From positions 1,159,861 to 1,223,860 of the forward strand of contig NZ_JACJUD010000001.1 of assembly GCF_014174475.1 (NCBI RefSeq): a stretch of DNA of 64,000 nt, written 5' to 3'. The stretch comes from Aquipseudomonas ullengensis (GTDB lineage Bacteria > Pseudomonadota > Gammaproteobacteria > Pseudomonadales > Pseudomonadaceae). The notes beneath the pieces are model-generated. The model worked only from the letters and a program-made list of their open reading frames with translations. It searched no databases and was not told the origin of the DNA. The translations under genes and the position numbers were made by a program. This document shows, one piece after another, positions 38,163-46,933 of this stretch (positions are counted from its first letter, which is position 1; each line of letters begins with the position of its first letter).

Positions 38163-39668
38163 GTGTCGCGTCACCTCAAGACAGGACTGGCGTTCGCCGG
38201 CTCCTTCGCCCTGTTTTCCGCCATCGCCGGCTGCATCAGCAGCGACGGCATCGCCCCTCGGGAAGAACAGCTCGACGCCGGGCAACTGGCCACCGATGCC
38301 GCCATCCAGCAGGCCAACCGCGACGCCCAGTGGCCGGCGCAGCAGTGGTGGCAGGCCTACCGTGACCCGCAGCTGGACGCCTGGGTACAAACCGCGCTGG
38401 ATGGCAGCCCGAGCCTGGCCCAGGCCGAGGCGCGGGTGCGCATGGCGATGTCATTGGCGGGTGTCGCCGAGGCCGCCGAGGCGCCGCAGGTGGGTGCGGA
38501 TATGTCGCTGAATCGCCACCGCTGGCCGGACGACTATTTCTACGGCCCCGGCGAGCTGGCCAAGACCACCACCTGGAACAACAATGCGGCCATCGGCTTC
38601 ACCTACGCCGTGGATTTCTGGGGTCGCGAAAGCAGCACCAGCGAGCGTTACCAGAACCTCGCCTACCTGAGCGCGGCCCAGGCGCGCATGGCCCAGCTGG
38701 AGCTGGAGAGCAACATCGTGCGCGCCTATATCCAGCTCTCGCTGCAGTACGCCGAGCTGGATATCGGCCAGGCCCTGCTGCGCCAGCAGGAGCAGATCCT
38801 GGCCCTGGCCCAGCGTCGCCTGGCCGGTGGCATCGGCACCCATTTCGAAGTCAGCCAGGCGCAAGTGCCGCTGCCCGAGACGCGGCGCAAGATCGAGGCG
38901 CTCGACGAGGCCATCGCCCTCAGTCGCAATCAACTGGCGGCGCTGGCCGGCAAGGGCCCGGGCGCCGGCGCCAGCCTGCAACGGCCGAGCCTGAGCCTGG
39001 CGGCGCAACCGGGCCTGCCCAGCAGCCTGCCGCTGGAGCTGGTTGGCCATCGTCCGGACGTGGTCGCCAGTCGCTGGAACGTCGCCGCCCAGGCCAAGGG
39101 CGTGGACGCCGCGCGCGCCGACTTCTACCCCAACGTCGACCTGGCCGCGAGCCTCGGTTACAGCGCGGTGGGCGGCGGCATGTTGGAGTTCCTCAGCGGG
39201 CAGAAATCCAGCTGGGGCATTGGCCCGGCGATCTCCCTGCCGATCTTCGATGGCGGTCGCCGTCGGGCCCAGCTGGGCGGGGCCTCGGCCGGCTACGACA
39301 TCGCTGTGGCGCAGTACAACCAGACCCTGGTCGGTGCGCTGAAGGGTATCTCCGACCAGCTGATCCGCATCCATTCGATGGCCCTGCAGCAGGACTATGC
39401 CGGCCAGGCCGTGGCCGCTGCGCAGCAGACCTATGACATCGCCACCCAGGCCTATCGTGGCGGCCTCACCGATTACCTCAACGTGCTCAATGCGCAGTCG
39501 CGCCTGTTCGAGCAGCAGCTGGTCGAACAACAGGTGCACGCCGCGCGCTTGAGTGCGCATGCCGGGCTGGTGGTCGCCCTCGGTGGTGGCCTGCTCGAAG
39601 GCCAGGACACACCCAAGGCGGCGCAGCTGCTGCCGGAAAGTGTCGCCGTGCAAGCGGGTGCGCGCTGA
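38163..39668 (+). CDS. Outer-membrane efflux lipoprotein, TolC/OprM (NodT) family
   Basis: The 501-residue protein has a signal peptide ending in the lipobox IAGC (Cys24) and two outer-membrane-efflux repeats, with YRDPQLDAWVQTALDGSPSLAQAEARVRMA in the first and GHRPDVVASRWNVAAQAKGVDAARADFYPNVDLAASLGY in the second. It should form the outer-membrane channel of the pump encoded downstream. The start is a GTG at 38163 with AGGA nine bases upstream. Its stop is one base before the next gene start. It is divergent from the LysR regulator. Confidence 0.92.
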   Translation: MSRHLKTGLAFAGSFALFSAIAGCISSDGIAPREEQLDAGQLATDAAIQQANRDAQWPAQQWWQAYRDPQLDAWVQTALDGSPSLAQAEARVRMAMSLAGVAEAAEAPQVGADMSLNRHRWPDDYFYGPGELAKTTTWNNNAAIGFTYAVDFWGRESSTSERYQNLAYLSAAQARMAQLELESNIVRAYIQLSLQYAELDIGQALLRQQEQILALAQRRLAGGIGTHFEVSQAQVPLPETRRKIEALDEAIALSRNQLAALAGKGPGAGASLQRPSLSLAAQPGLPSSLPLELVGHRPDVVASRWNVAAQAKGVDAARADFYPNVDLAASLGYSAVGGGMLEFLSGQKSSWGIGPAISLPIFDGGRRRAQLGGASAGYDIAVAQYNQTLVGALKGISDQLIRIHSMALQQDYAGQAVAAAQQTYDIATQAYRGGLTDYLNVLNAQSRLFEQQLVEQQVHAARLSAHAGLVVALGGGLLEGQDTPKAAQLLPESVAVQAGAR

Positions 39669-39669
39669 G

Positions 39670-41835
39670 ATGAAGGCCGCGCTGCTGCCCAGTGGTGGTG
39701 ACCTGCGCCGCGCGCTGTATGAGTGGGCGCGCAGCGACGGGGTGACCTGGGTGTACATCGCCAAGGTGCTGCTGGCCTCGTTGCTGACCTTGTGGCTGGC
39801 GCTGCGCCTGGAGCTACCGCAGCCGGGCACGGCGACCATCACGGTGTTCATCGTCATGCAGCCGCAGAGCGGCCAGGTGTTCGCCAAGAGCTTCTACCGC
39901 TTCATCGGCAGCCTGATCGGGCTAGGCGTGATGGTCGCGCTGATCGCCCTGTTCGCCCAGGAACGGGTGCTGTTCCTGCTTGCCGCGGCGCTGTGGATCG
40001 GCCTGTGCACCGCTGGCGCTGCGCGTTACCGCGATTTCCGCTCCTACGCCTGCATGCTCGCCGGTTACACCGCGACGCTGATCGGCCTGCCGGCCACCCT
40101 GCAGCCGGACGTGGCCTTCATGCAAGCGGTCTGGCGCCTGCTGGAGATCAGCCTGGGGATCTTCTGTGCCGGCATGGTCAGCGCGACCATCCTGCCGCAG
40201 ACCTCCACGGCCGCCATGCGCAATGCCCTGTACCAGCGCTTCGGCGCCTTCGCCGGATTCGCTCTCGGCCACCTTGGAGGCGGCCAGCGTGAGGCGTTCG
40301 AGCAGGCCAACGTGGCCTTCGCCGCCCAGGCCGTGGGGCTGGAAGCACTGCGCAGCGCGACCACCTTCGAGGACCCGCACATGCGCCTGCGCAGCCGGCG
40401 CATGGCCCGTCTGAACAGCGAGTTCATGGTTCTCACCACCCGTTACCACGCCCTCTACCAATTGCTCGAGCGCCTGCGCAGCCAGGGTGCCGTGGCGGTG
40501 CTACAGGCTCTCGAACCCTGCCTCGACGAAGTGCGCCAGGTGCTTGAGCCCTGGCGCGAGCGCGCGCTGACCGCCAGTGATGCGCTGGCCCTGGCGAGCC
40601 AACTGGATGCCCATCGCCTGCGCCTGATGCAGCGCATTCGCAGTGCGCGGCTCGCCTTGCAGGTCGAGCCGGCCGAGCGGCTGGACTTCAACACCGCTGC
40701 CGAGTTGCTCTACCGCTTCGCCGACGACCTGCACAACTACGCCCAGACCCACGCCTCGCTGGCCGCACACAAGCACGCACGCGAGCAGGGCGAGCACCGT
40801 TTCTCGCCCAAGGCCAATGCCGTTGGCGCGCTGGTGGTGGGTGTGCGCACGGCCTTGCTGGTGCTGCTGCTCGGCTCGTTCTGGATCGTCACTGCCTGGC
40901 CCAGCGGCAGCAGCTTCGTGCTGACCGCGGCGGCCGTCTCGGTGCTGGTCTCGGCGGCGCCCGATCCGGCCCGGCTGGCTTTGCAGATGGCCTTCGGCAC
41001 GTTGATCGCGGCGGTCCTGGGTTTCGCCGTGACCTTCTTCGTCCTGCCGCACCTGGATGGCTTTCCGCTGCTGTGCATGGCGCTGGCGCCAGTGTTCGCC
41101 CTCGGTGCGTTCCTCTCGATCAAGCCGCAATGGGCTGGCTGCGGCCTGGGTTTGCTGGTGTTCTTCTGCGTCGGCGCGATCCCGCAGAACCTCACCGTCT
41201 ACGACCCGGCGCACATGCTCAATTCCTATATCGCGCTGTTGCTGGCGCAGCTGCTGGCCGCCGCGTTTGCCGCCGTGCTGTTGCCACCGACCAGCGCCTG
41301 GATGTGGCGGCGCCTGGAAAACGACCTGCGCCGGCGCGTGGTGCAGGCCATCAGCGAACCGCTGGACGGGCTGGTAGCGTCGTTCGAGAGTGGTACCCGC
41401 GACCTGCTCAACCAGGGCTATGGCCTGGCAACGCGTAGCCCGCAGGTGCAGCGCCGCCTGTTGCGCTGGACCTTCCTGGTGCTGGAGGTGGGCCACGCGG
41501 TGATCGAACTGCGCCGCGAGCAGGAAGCCCTGCCGGCCGAGCCCTGCTACGCCGCAGACATGCCCTGGCGCCTGGCGATTCGGGCCATGGGCCGCGCGCT
41601 GATCCGCCTGTTCGTGCAGCCGGGCGAGGGCAATCGCGAGCGCGCCCTGGCGGCGGTCGAACAGGCCATCGCGGCGACTAGGGCCACCGCCGAGCCGCGG
41701 GCGCCGGACTTCGAGAGTTCGCCGCTGCGCCGCGTGCTCAGCTACCTGCACTTCATCCGCAGCTCCCTGCTCGACCCGCAGTCACCGCTGCGCGACGGCG
41801 AGCCCCGCACAGGAACCCCCAGCCATGCTGCCTGA
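39670..41835 (+). CDS. FUSC/AaeB-type inner-membrane aromatic-acid efflux transporter
   Basis: The 721-residue protein has two hydrophobic blocks of about six helices (residues 25-175 and 385-545), each followed by a cytoplasmic region, the layout of AaeB and fusaric-acid-resistance transporters. PQPGTATITVFIVMQPQSGQVFAKSFYRFIGSLIG is the family N-terminal motif. AaeB exports p-hydroxybenzoate and related acids. It lies next to DUF1656 (AaeX-like) and membrane-fusion (AaeA-like) genes. The ATG at 39670 directly follows the outer-membrane gene stop, so translation is coupled. Confidence 0.92.
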   Translation: MKAALLPSGGDLRRALYEWARSDGVTWVYIAKVLLASLLTLWLALRLELPQPGTATITVFIVMQPQSGQVFAKSFYRFIGSLIGLGVMVALIALFAQERVLFLLAAALWIGLCTAGAARYRDFRSYACMLAGYTATLIGLPATLQPDVAFMQAVWRLLEISLGIFCAGMVSATILPQTSTAAMRNALYQRFGAFAGFALGHLGGGQREAFEQANVAFAAQAVGLEALRSATTFEDPHMRLRSRRMARLNSEFMVLTTRYHALYQLLERLRSQGAVAVLQALEPCLDEVRQVLEPWRERALTASDALALASQLDAHRLRLMQRIRSARLALQVEPAERLDFNTAAELLYRFADDLHNYAQTHASLAAHKHAREQGEHRFSPKANAVGALVVGVRTALLVLLLGSFWIVTAWPSGSSFVLTAAAVSVLVSAAPDPARLALQMAFGTLIAAVLGFAVTFFVLPHLDGFPLLCMALAPVFALGAFLSIKPQWAGCGLGLLVFFCVGAIPQNLTVYDPAHMLNSYIALLLAQLLAAAFAAVLLPPTSAWMWRRLENDLRRRVVQAISEPLDGLVASFESGTRDLLNQGYGLATRSPQVQRRLLRWTFLVLEVGHAVIELRREQEALPAEPCYAADMPWRLAIRAMGRALIRLFVQPGEGNRERALAAVEQAIAATRATAEPRAPDFESSPLRRVLSYLHFIRSSLLDPQSPLRDGEPRTGTPSHAA

Positions 41836-42040
41836 CAGCCTGCCCCGCGAAGTGGCCTTCCACGGCCTCTATATGCCGACTTTGACCCTGCTGTTCGTGG
41901 TTGCCGCCGCACTTTGCTGGGGCCTCGACCGGCTGCTGGCGAGCGCCGGCCTGTACCGCTTCACCTGGCACCCGGCGCTGTTCCGCCTGAGCCTGTTCGC
42001 CTGCCTCTTCGGTGGCCTAGCGCTGACCATCTACCGCTAA
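41825..42040 (+). CDS. DUF1656 (AaeX-like) small membrane protein
   Basis: A 71-residue protein with two membrane helices: an N-terminal PREVAFHGLYMPTLTLLFVVAAALCW and a C-terminal one in LFRLSLFACLFGGLALTIY. The opening E-V-x-x-x-G-x-Y-x-P is typical of DUF1656/AaeX. It overlaps the transporter gene by 11 bases and precedes the fusion-protein gene by 13. AaeX is part of the aromatic acid efflux operon; its own role is not established. Confidence 0.92.
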   Translation: MLPDSLPREVAFHGLYMPTLTLLFVVAAALCWGLDRLLASAGLYRFTWHPALFRLSLFACLFGGLALTIYR

Positions 42041-42053
42041 TCACGAGCCGATC

Positions 42054-42953
42054 ATGACCTTGAAATCCGTCTTCAGCCTGCTGGCGACCCTGCTCATCCT
42101 GGCCGTGGCCCTGCTGATCGGGCGCACCCTGTGGGTGAACTACATGGACACCCCCTGGACCCGCGACGGCCGCGTGCGCGCCGACATCATCAACGTCGCC
42201 GCCGATGTCTCCGGGGTGGTGGTCGACGTGCCGGTGCACGACAACCAGCAGGTCAAGCGTGGCGACCTGCTGCTGCAGATCGACCCCGAGCACTACCAGC
42301 TCGCCGTGCGCCAGGCCGAGGCGCTGGTGGCGTCACGCCAGGCGACCCTGGCGATGCGTCAGCAGAACGCCAAGCGCCGTGCGGCGATGGACGAGCAGGT
42401 GGTCTCGCGCGAGAGCCTGGATGATGCCAGTAACCTGGCCCTGGCCGCCGCTGCCGACGTGCAGCAGGCGCGGGCGGCCCTGGCCGCCGCCCAGCTCAAC
42501 CTGGCGCGCACCCAGGTGCGGGCCTCGGTGGATGGTTACGTGACCAACCTCAACGTGCACCGCGGCGACTACGCGCGGGTCGGCGAGGCCAAGCTGGCGC
42601 TGGTCGACCAGGATTCCTACTGGGTCTACGGCTACTTCGAGGAAACCAAGCTGCCGCACATCCGCGTGAATGACCCGGTCGAGCTGCAACTGATGAGCGG
42701 CGAGCGCCTGCGCGGGCACGTCGAGAGCGTTGCCCGGGCCATCTACGACCGCGACAACCCGGACAGCCGCGAGCTGGTGGCCGACGTCAATCCGACTTTC
42801 AACTGGGTGCGCCTGGCCCAGCGCGTGCCGGTGCGCATCCATATCGACGAGGTGCCGGATGGCGTGCTGCTGGCGGCGGGGATTACCGCCACGGTGATTG
42901 TTACCCCGCAGGGCCAGGAGCCGCTGACTGGCAGCGCCGGGAACGTGCACTAG
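42054..42953 (+). CDS. HlyD-family membrane-fusion protein (AaeA-like)
   Basis: The 299-residue protein has an N-terminal helix (residues 5-25), a biotin-lipoyl half domain with DGRVRADIINVAADVSGVVVDVPVHDNQQVKRGDLLLQID, a coiled-coil hairpin, and RASVDGYVTNLNVHRGDYARVGEAKLALVDQDSYWVYGYFEETKL, typical of the AaeA/EmrA type. It bridges the inner-membrane transporter and the outer-membrane channel. It is the fourth and last gene of the operon. Confidence 0.94.
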   Translation: MTLKSVFSLLATLLILAVALLIGRTLWVNYMDTPWTRDGRVRADIINVAADVSGVVVDVPVHDNQQVKRGDLLLQIDPEHYQLAVRQAEALVASRQATLAMRQQNAKRRAAMDEQVVSRESLDDASNLALAAAADVQQARAALAAAQLNLARTQVRASVDGYVTNLNVHRGDYARVGEAKLALVDQDSYWVYGYFEETKLPHIRVNDPVELQLMSGERLRGHVESVARAIYDRDNPDSRELVADVNPTFNWVRLAQRVPVRIHIDEVPDGVLLAAGITATVIVTPQGQEPLTGSAGNVH

Positions 42954-43030
42954 TCGTTGGTGGCGTGGGTCAGGTGCAGTTCATGGGCGGCCTTGGTGAA
43001 GCGGCCACAGCGCACCACGGCCTCGTTGGG
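42950..43030 (-). pseudogene. Remnant of a LysR-family helix-turn-helix
   Basis: On the minus strand the frame encodes PNEAVVRCGRFTKAAHELHL and then THATND and a stop. This matches the start of a GcvA-like LysR helix-turn-helix (EAVVRHGSFTKAAEELHLTHGAVSRQ) and then breaks off. No further LysR sequence is seen on either side. It lies between the efflux operon and the DMT gene, a place where a divergent LysR would be normal, so a decayed regulator is likely. Confidence 0.55.
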
Positions 43031-43164
43031 TGATCGGCCGTGAATAGCAAGGTCATTCCATAAAGGAATGGCTGGATGCCAAGGCTTCGTTTGTCGAAAC
43101 AGGTAAAGCCCCATAGCCTTGGCGACCAGGGCTGGCCTATGTGGGCAAGCCACCATGAGTTGGC

Positions 43165-44133
43165 ATGAGCATGAAACAGGGTGTGATGTACGGCGGTCTG
43201 GCGGGGGCGGTGTGGGGCATGGTGTTTCTCGGCCCGGCGCTACTCAGTGACTTTCCGCCGCTATTGCTGAGTTGCGGGCGCTTCCTGCTGTATGGCCTGG
43301 TCTCGCTGCTGATGGCTCTGCCGCTGGCCCGTGGTCTGCTGCGCAAGCTCGTCTGGGCGGATGTGCCGGTGCTGCTGCGCCTGGCCCTGAGCGGCAACAT
43401 CATCTACTTCGTGTTGCTGGCGGCGGCCATCCAGCGCGTGGGTATCGCACCGACTTCGCTGATCATCGGCGTGCTGCCGCTGACCATTACCCTGCTCGGG
43501 CGTAACGAAGCGGATGCGCCACCGCTGCGCCAGCTGGTGTGGCCGCTGCTGGCGATTCTGGCGGGGATTCTGTGCATCAACCTGGAAGCCCTGTTCAATG
43601 TCGAAGCCCGCAGCCTGCCGCTGTTCGACCAGCTCTTTGGTCTGGGCTGCGCGCTGCTGGCGCTGGCCTGCTGGAGCTGGTTCGCCACCGATAACGCGTG
43701 CAGCATGAAGCGTCAGCAGCGCTTCAACAGCAACGAGTGGTCACTGCTGATCGGTTTGGCCACCGGCCTGCTCGCCGGGTTGATCTGGCTGGGTGCGCTG
43801 GCGCTCGATCTGGATGTCGTGCAACCGCAAGTGGCCGCCGAGCGCTGGCACAGCTTCTGGGTGATCAACGCAGTGCTGGCGGTGGTCGCGTCCTGGCTTG
43901 GCTATGTCTTCTGGAATGCCAGTGCGCGACGGTTGCCGCTGACCCTGTCGGGGCAGATGGTGGTGTTCGAGACGTTCTTCGCCCTGGTCTATGGCTTCAT
44001 CTACTTGCAGCGCTTGCCCAATCTGCTGGAGTTGCTGGCCATCGTCCTGCTGCTGGGCGGGGTGTGCGCCTCGGTATGGCGGCATAGCCAGGCGCCACAG
44101 GTGGCGCCTGGCTCCGCGCAAGCCCTCAGCTGA
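43165..44133 (+). CDS. DMT-superfamily (EamA) transporter
   Basis: The 322-residue protein has ten hydrophobic segments in two EamA halves, with GGLAGAVWGMVFLGPALLSDFPPLLLSCGRFLLYGLVS and IQRVGIAPTSLIIGVLPLTITLLGR typical of the drug/metabolite group. Direction and substrate are unknown. The ATG at 43165 has no strong ribosome site; the next Met is two codons later. The last eight bases overlap the 3' end of the convergent LuxR gene. A decayed LysR fragment lies just upstream. Confidence 0.85.
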   Translation: MSMKQGVMYGGLAGAVWGMVFLGPALLSDFPPLLLSCGRFLLYGLVSLLMALPLARGLLRKLVWADVPVLLRLALSGNIIYFVLLAAAIQRVGIAPTSLIIGVLPLTITLLGRNEADAPPLRQLVWPLLAILAGILCINLEALFNVEARSLPLFDQLFGLGCALLALACWSWFATDNACSMKRQQRFNSNEWSLLIGLATGLLAGLIWLGALALDLDVVQPQVAAERWHSFWVINAVLAVVASWLGYVFWNASARRLPLTLSGQMVVFETFFALVYGFIYLQRLPNLLELLAIVLLLGGVCASVWRHSQAPQVAPGSAQALS

Positions 44134-46741
44134 TCCAGCCCTCGGCCTTGGCACGGGCGACGGCCTGGGTGCGGCGCTCGACGCCGAGCTTGACGTTGAT
44201 GCGCCGCGCGTGGGTTTTCACCGTGTGCAGGGAGATGTACAGCTGCTCGGCGATCTGCTGGTTGGAGCAGCCCTGGGCGATCAATTCGAGCACCGCCAGT
44301 TCGCGTTTGCTCAGCAGTGATTCGCTGGGTTCCAGGATGACTTCGCTGCCGAGCATCTGGCTGTGCAGGCGTTGGTACCAGCAGGTGCTGGTGAGCGCCG
44401 GCAGGACTTCTTCCAGCCATTCGCTGCGGCGCTGGTAGAGCGTCTGCAACGGGCGCAGCAGGGCGATGCGCTCGGCCTCGATCACCGCCTGGTGCAGGCT
44501 TGCCGCCGCCGCTTCCGGTTGGTTGTCGAGGTACAGGGCCTCGGCCAGGCTCAGGCTGCATTCGCCGGCCAGGGCCAGGTGCCCGGACTGGCGGCAGTCG
44601 GCACGCAGGCTTTGCAGGGCGGCCACGGCCACGGCGGTCTGGCCGAGCAGCAGGCGGGTGAAGGCTTCCTGGTAGCGGGCCCGTGGCAGCAGGTCGTAGA
44701 AACCCGAGGGGGCGAGCAGGTGATCGGTCTGCATGCGTTGCAGACCCTGCTGGAAATACTCGAGGGCCTTGTCCAGCTCGCCCTGTTGCAGGCACAGCTG
44801 GCCCTGGGCGAAACGCAGCACTTCGCGGTAACGCACTTCCGGCACCTGCAGCCACTGCATCTGCCGCTCGGCGCGGCGCAGCAGTTGCTGGGCATGGTCG
44901 AATTCGCCGCGCATGCCGGCCAGCTCGGCCAGCACCTGGTAGCCGAACAACAGGTAGGCGTCCTCGCTTTGCTCCGCCTCGCTGAGGCCGGCGCGCAACA
45001 CCTCGTCGGCTTCAACCAGCTTGCCCTGGGCCGCCAGCAGGCTGCCGCGCAGCAACAGCAGGCGCGCCAGAGTCGGTCCTTGCAGGTCGCCCAGTTGCAG
45101 TTCCTGCAGTGCCTGCTCGGCCTGCTCCAGGGCGCGCACCGGTTCGCCGCAGAGGATCAGCAGTTGCGTGCGGTCGACGCTCAGCAGGGCTTCGAACAGC
45201 ACGTTGCCGCGTTGCCGCGCCAGGCGCAGGCCTTCGTGCAGGTATTGCTGGGCGGCGATCAGGTCGTGCTCGGCCATGGCCTGCTGGGCCAGCCCCTGGT
45301 TGCAGATGATGCGCTGCGACCAGGCCGACTCCTCCAGTGCCTCCAGTGCTTCCAGGCAATGCTGGCGCGCGCTGCGCATGCCGCGCTGGCGCTGCAACAT
45401 GCCCACCACCGACTGGTATTGGGCGATCAGTTGTTGCTGGCGACGGGCGCTGGGTTGCGGCAGGAAACGGTCGATGTCCAGCAGGCAGCTGTCCACTTCA
45501 TCGAGGCGCACGCAGAGGATCAGCGCCCAGGACTGCAGCATGATCAGCCGTGGCGTGCTGGAGAACAGGCTGGCCGGCAACTCGTCGCGCCAGTGCAGGA
45601 ACTGCGAGACGCTGTGGCCGATCAGCAGTTGATCCTGGCCGTAGCGTTGCAGGTAGTTGGCCGCCACTTCCGGTTGCCCGGCCCACAGCGCGTGCTCCAC
45701 CGCTTCGCGCACTTCGCCACGGCTGGCAAACCACTGGCAGGCATGGATATGCGCATGCACGTGCAGGTGGTTGCCGGGCAGGCGCTTGAGCATGGCCGCC
45801 AGCGGCCGCCACAGGCGGAACCATTCGCCACAGCCATCCAGGCTTTGCAGGAACAGCTGGCGCTGGCGCAACTGGTCGAGCACCTGGGCACCGCCTTCAT
45901 CTTCCAGCAGGTGGTCGCACAGGGCCGCGCAGAAGCGCGGCATGTGCGCCAGGGTGCGCAGGGCGCTGAGCAGGGAGTCGGGCAGGCCGCTGAGCACTTC
46001 GCGCTGCAGGTAATCGAGCAGCAGCGGGGTGCCGGCGCTGAGGCGCTGCGCCAGGTTCTGCGCGGTGCCCTCGATCAGCAGCAGGCAGATGCCGGCGAGC
46101 CAGCCTTCGCTGTGTTGCAGCAGTTGCCCGCGCAGTTCATCGGGCAGCGCCAGTTGACGTTGTTGCAGCAGGCGCTCGAGTTCTTCGCTGTCGAGGGCCA
46201 GGGCCTGGGCATCGAGCTCCAGCAGGTCGCCTTGCAGCAGCAGGCGCGGTAGGTTCCAGGCCGGGCGCCGGCGCCCGCTGATCCACCAGCGCAGGGTATG
46301 CGGGGCGCGCTCCAGCAGGCGATCGAGGCAGGCATCGAGATCGGCGCAGGGCTGGCGCGGGTAGTCGTCGAGGATGATCCACAGCGGTTGTTCGACACGG
46401 CCGAGCAGTTGGCTCAGCTCCGCGCAAGGCTCGCCATCGCCATGGGGCAGTTGCAGGGCGGCGGCCAGGCGTGCGAGCAGTTCGCCGGGGCTCAGGGGGT
46501 GACCGAGCAGGTCGAGCCAGACCAGGTGGGTGGCGGGGTTGGCCAGGCGTGCGCATTCGTTGAGCAACACGCTCTTGCCGAAGCCGGCCGGGGCGCAGAT
46601 CAGGGTCAGGCGGCTGTCGCTGGCAAGCAGGCGCTGGGCCAGGCGCGGCCGGCCAATATGGCTGGCGGGCAGGCGCGGCAGGGCACTGTCGTCGACTCGC
46701 GAGCGAGCAGGCGTTGGCAGGGCGCGGACGTTGTCGTGCAT
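44126..46741 (-). CDS. MalT/AlkS-type ATP-dependent LuxR-family regulator
   Basis: This large 871-residue regulator has a P-loop at LICAPAGFGKSVLLNECARL (near residue 50), an Asp in the LWIILDDY Walker-B segment, a long helical TPR-like middle and a C-terminal LuxR helix-turn-helix (SKRELAVLELIAQGCSNQQIAEQLYISLHTVKTHARRINVKLGVERRTQAVARA). Such STAND ATPases (MalT, AlkS) switch on operons in response to a small molecule. It follows the DUF1302/DUF1329 genes on the same strand after a terminator and probably controls them, as similar regulators sit by such pairs elsewhere. Confidence 0.93.
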   Translation of the reverse strand: MHDNVRALPTPARSRVDDSALPRLPASHIGRPRLAQRLLASDSRLTLICAPAGFGKSVLLNECARLANPATHLVWLDLLGHPLSPGELLARLAAALQLPHGDGEPCAELSQLLGRVEQPLWIILDDYPRQPCADLDACLDRLLERAPHTLRWWISGRRRPAWNLPRLLLQGDLLELDAQALALDSEELERLLQQRQLALPDELRGQLLQHSEGWLAGICLLLIEGTAQNLAQRLSAGTPLLLDYLQREVLSGLPDSLLSALRTLAHMPRFCAALCDHLLEDEGGAQVLDQLRQRQLFLQSLDGCGEWFRLWRPLAAMLKRLPGNHLHVHAHIHACQWFASRGEVREAVEHALWAGQPEVAANYLQRYGQDQLLIGHSVSQFLHWRDELPASLFSSTPRLIMLQSWALILCVRLDEVDSCLLDIDRFLPQPSARRQQQLIAQYQSVVGMLQRQRGMRSARQHCLEALEALEESAWSQRIICNQGLAQQAMAEHDLIAAQQYLHEGLRLARQRGNVLFEALLSVDRTQLLILCGEPVRALEQAEQALQELQLGDLQGPTLARLLLLRGSLLAAQGKLVEADEVLRAGLSEAEQSEDAYLLFGYQVLAELAGMRGEFDHAQQLLRRAERQMQWLQVPEVRYREVLRFAQGQLCLQQGELDKALEYFQQGLQRMQTDHLLAPSGFYDLLPRARYQEAFTRLLLGQTAVAVAALQSLRADCRQSGHLALAGECSLSLAEALYLDNQPEAAAASLHQAVIEAERIALLRPLQTLYQRRSEWLEEVLPALTSTCWYQRLHSQMLGSEVILEPSESLLSKRELAVLELIAQGCSNQQIAEQLYISLHTVKTHARRINVKLGVERRTQAVARAKAEGWIS

Positions 46742-46822
46742 GGTCGGGCCTCGGCTCTATTGTTGTCTTTGTTGGGGCGGCGAGAGGTGCTTCGATAGTA
46801 CCTGTCACAGAGGCTAGGGCAA

Positions 46823-46852
46823 TAAAAAAAGGCGACCGCAAGGGTCGCCTTA
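46823..46852 (-). terminator. Intrinsic terminator downstream of the DUF1329 gene
   Basis: On the minus strand GGCGACC/GGTCGCC arms close on a short loop and are followed by seven T. It separates the DUF1329 transcript from the LuxR-type gene. Confidence 0.85.
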
Positions 46853-46933
46853 TAAAGGAGCAAGCGTTGCGTGTGGCTGCGTCGGGCAAGCCCGACGCGA
46901 AGCCCCGGCTGATGAGACCGGGGCCAACCGGGT

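Noticed and set aside
42054..42953. Fusion protein as part of an RND multidrug pump
   Set aside because: No RND transporter gene is present; FUSC and DUF1656 neighbours show an AaeAB-type pump.
44363..46252. 629-residue frame opposite the MalT-type gene
   Set aside because: Gln/Ala-rich shadow of a Leu-rich coding strand; the sense strand has a clear P-loop and LuxR domain.
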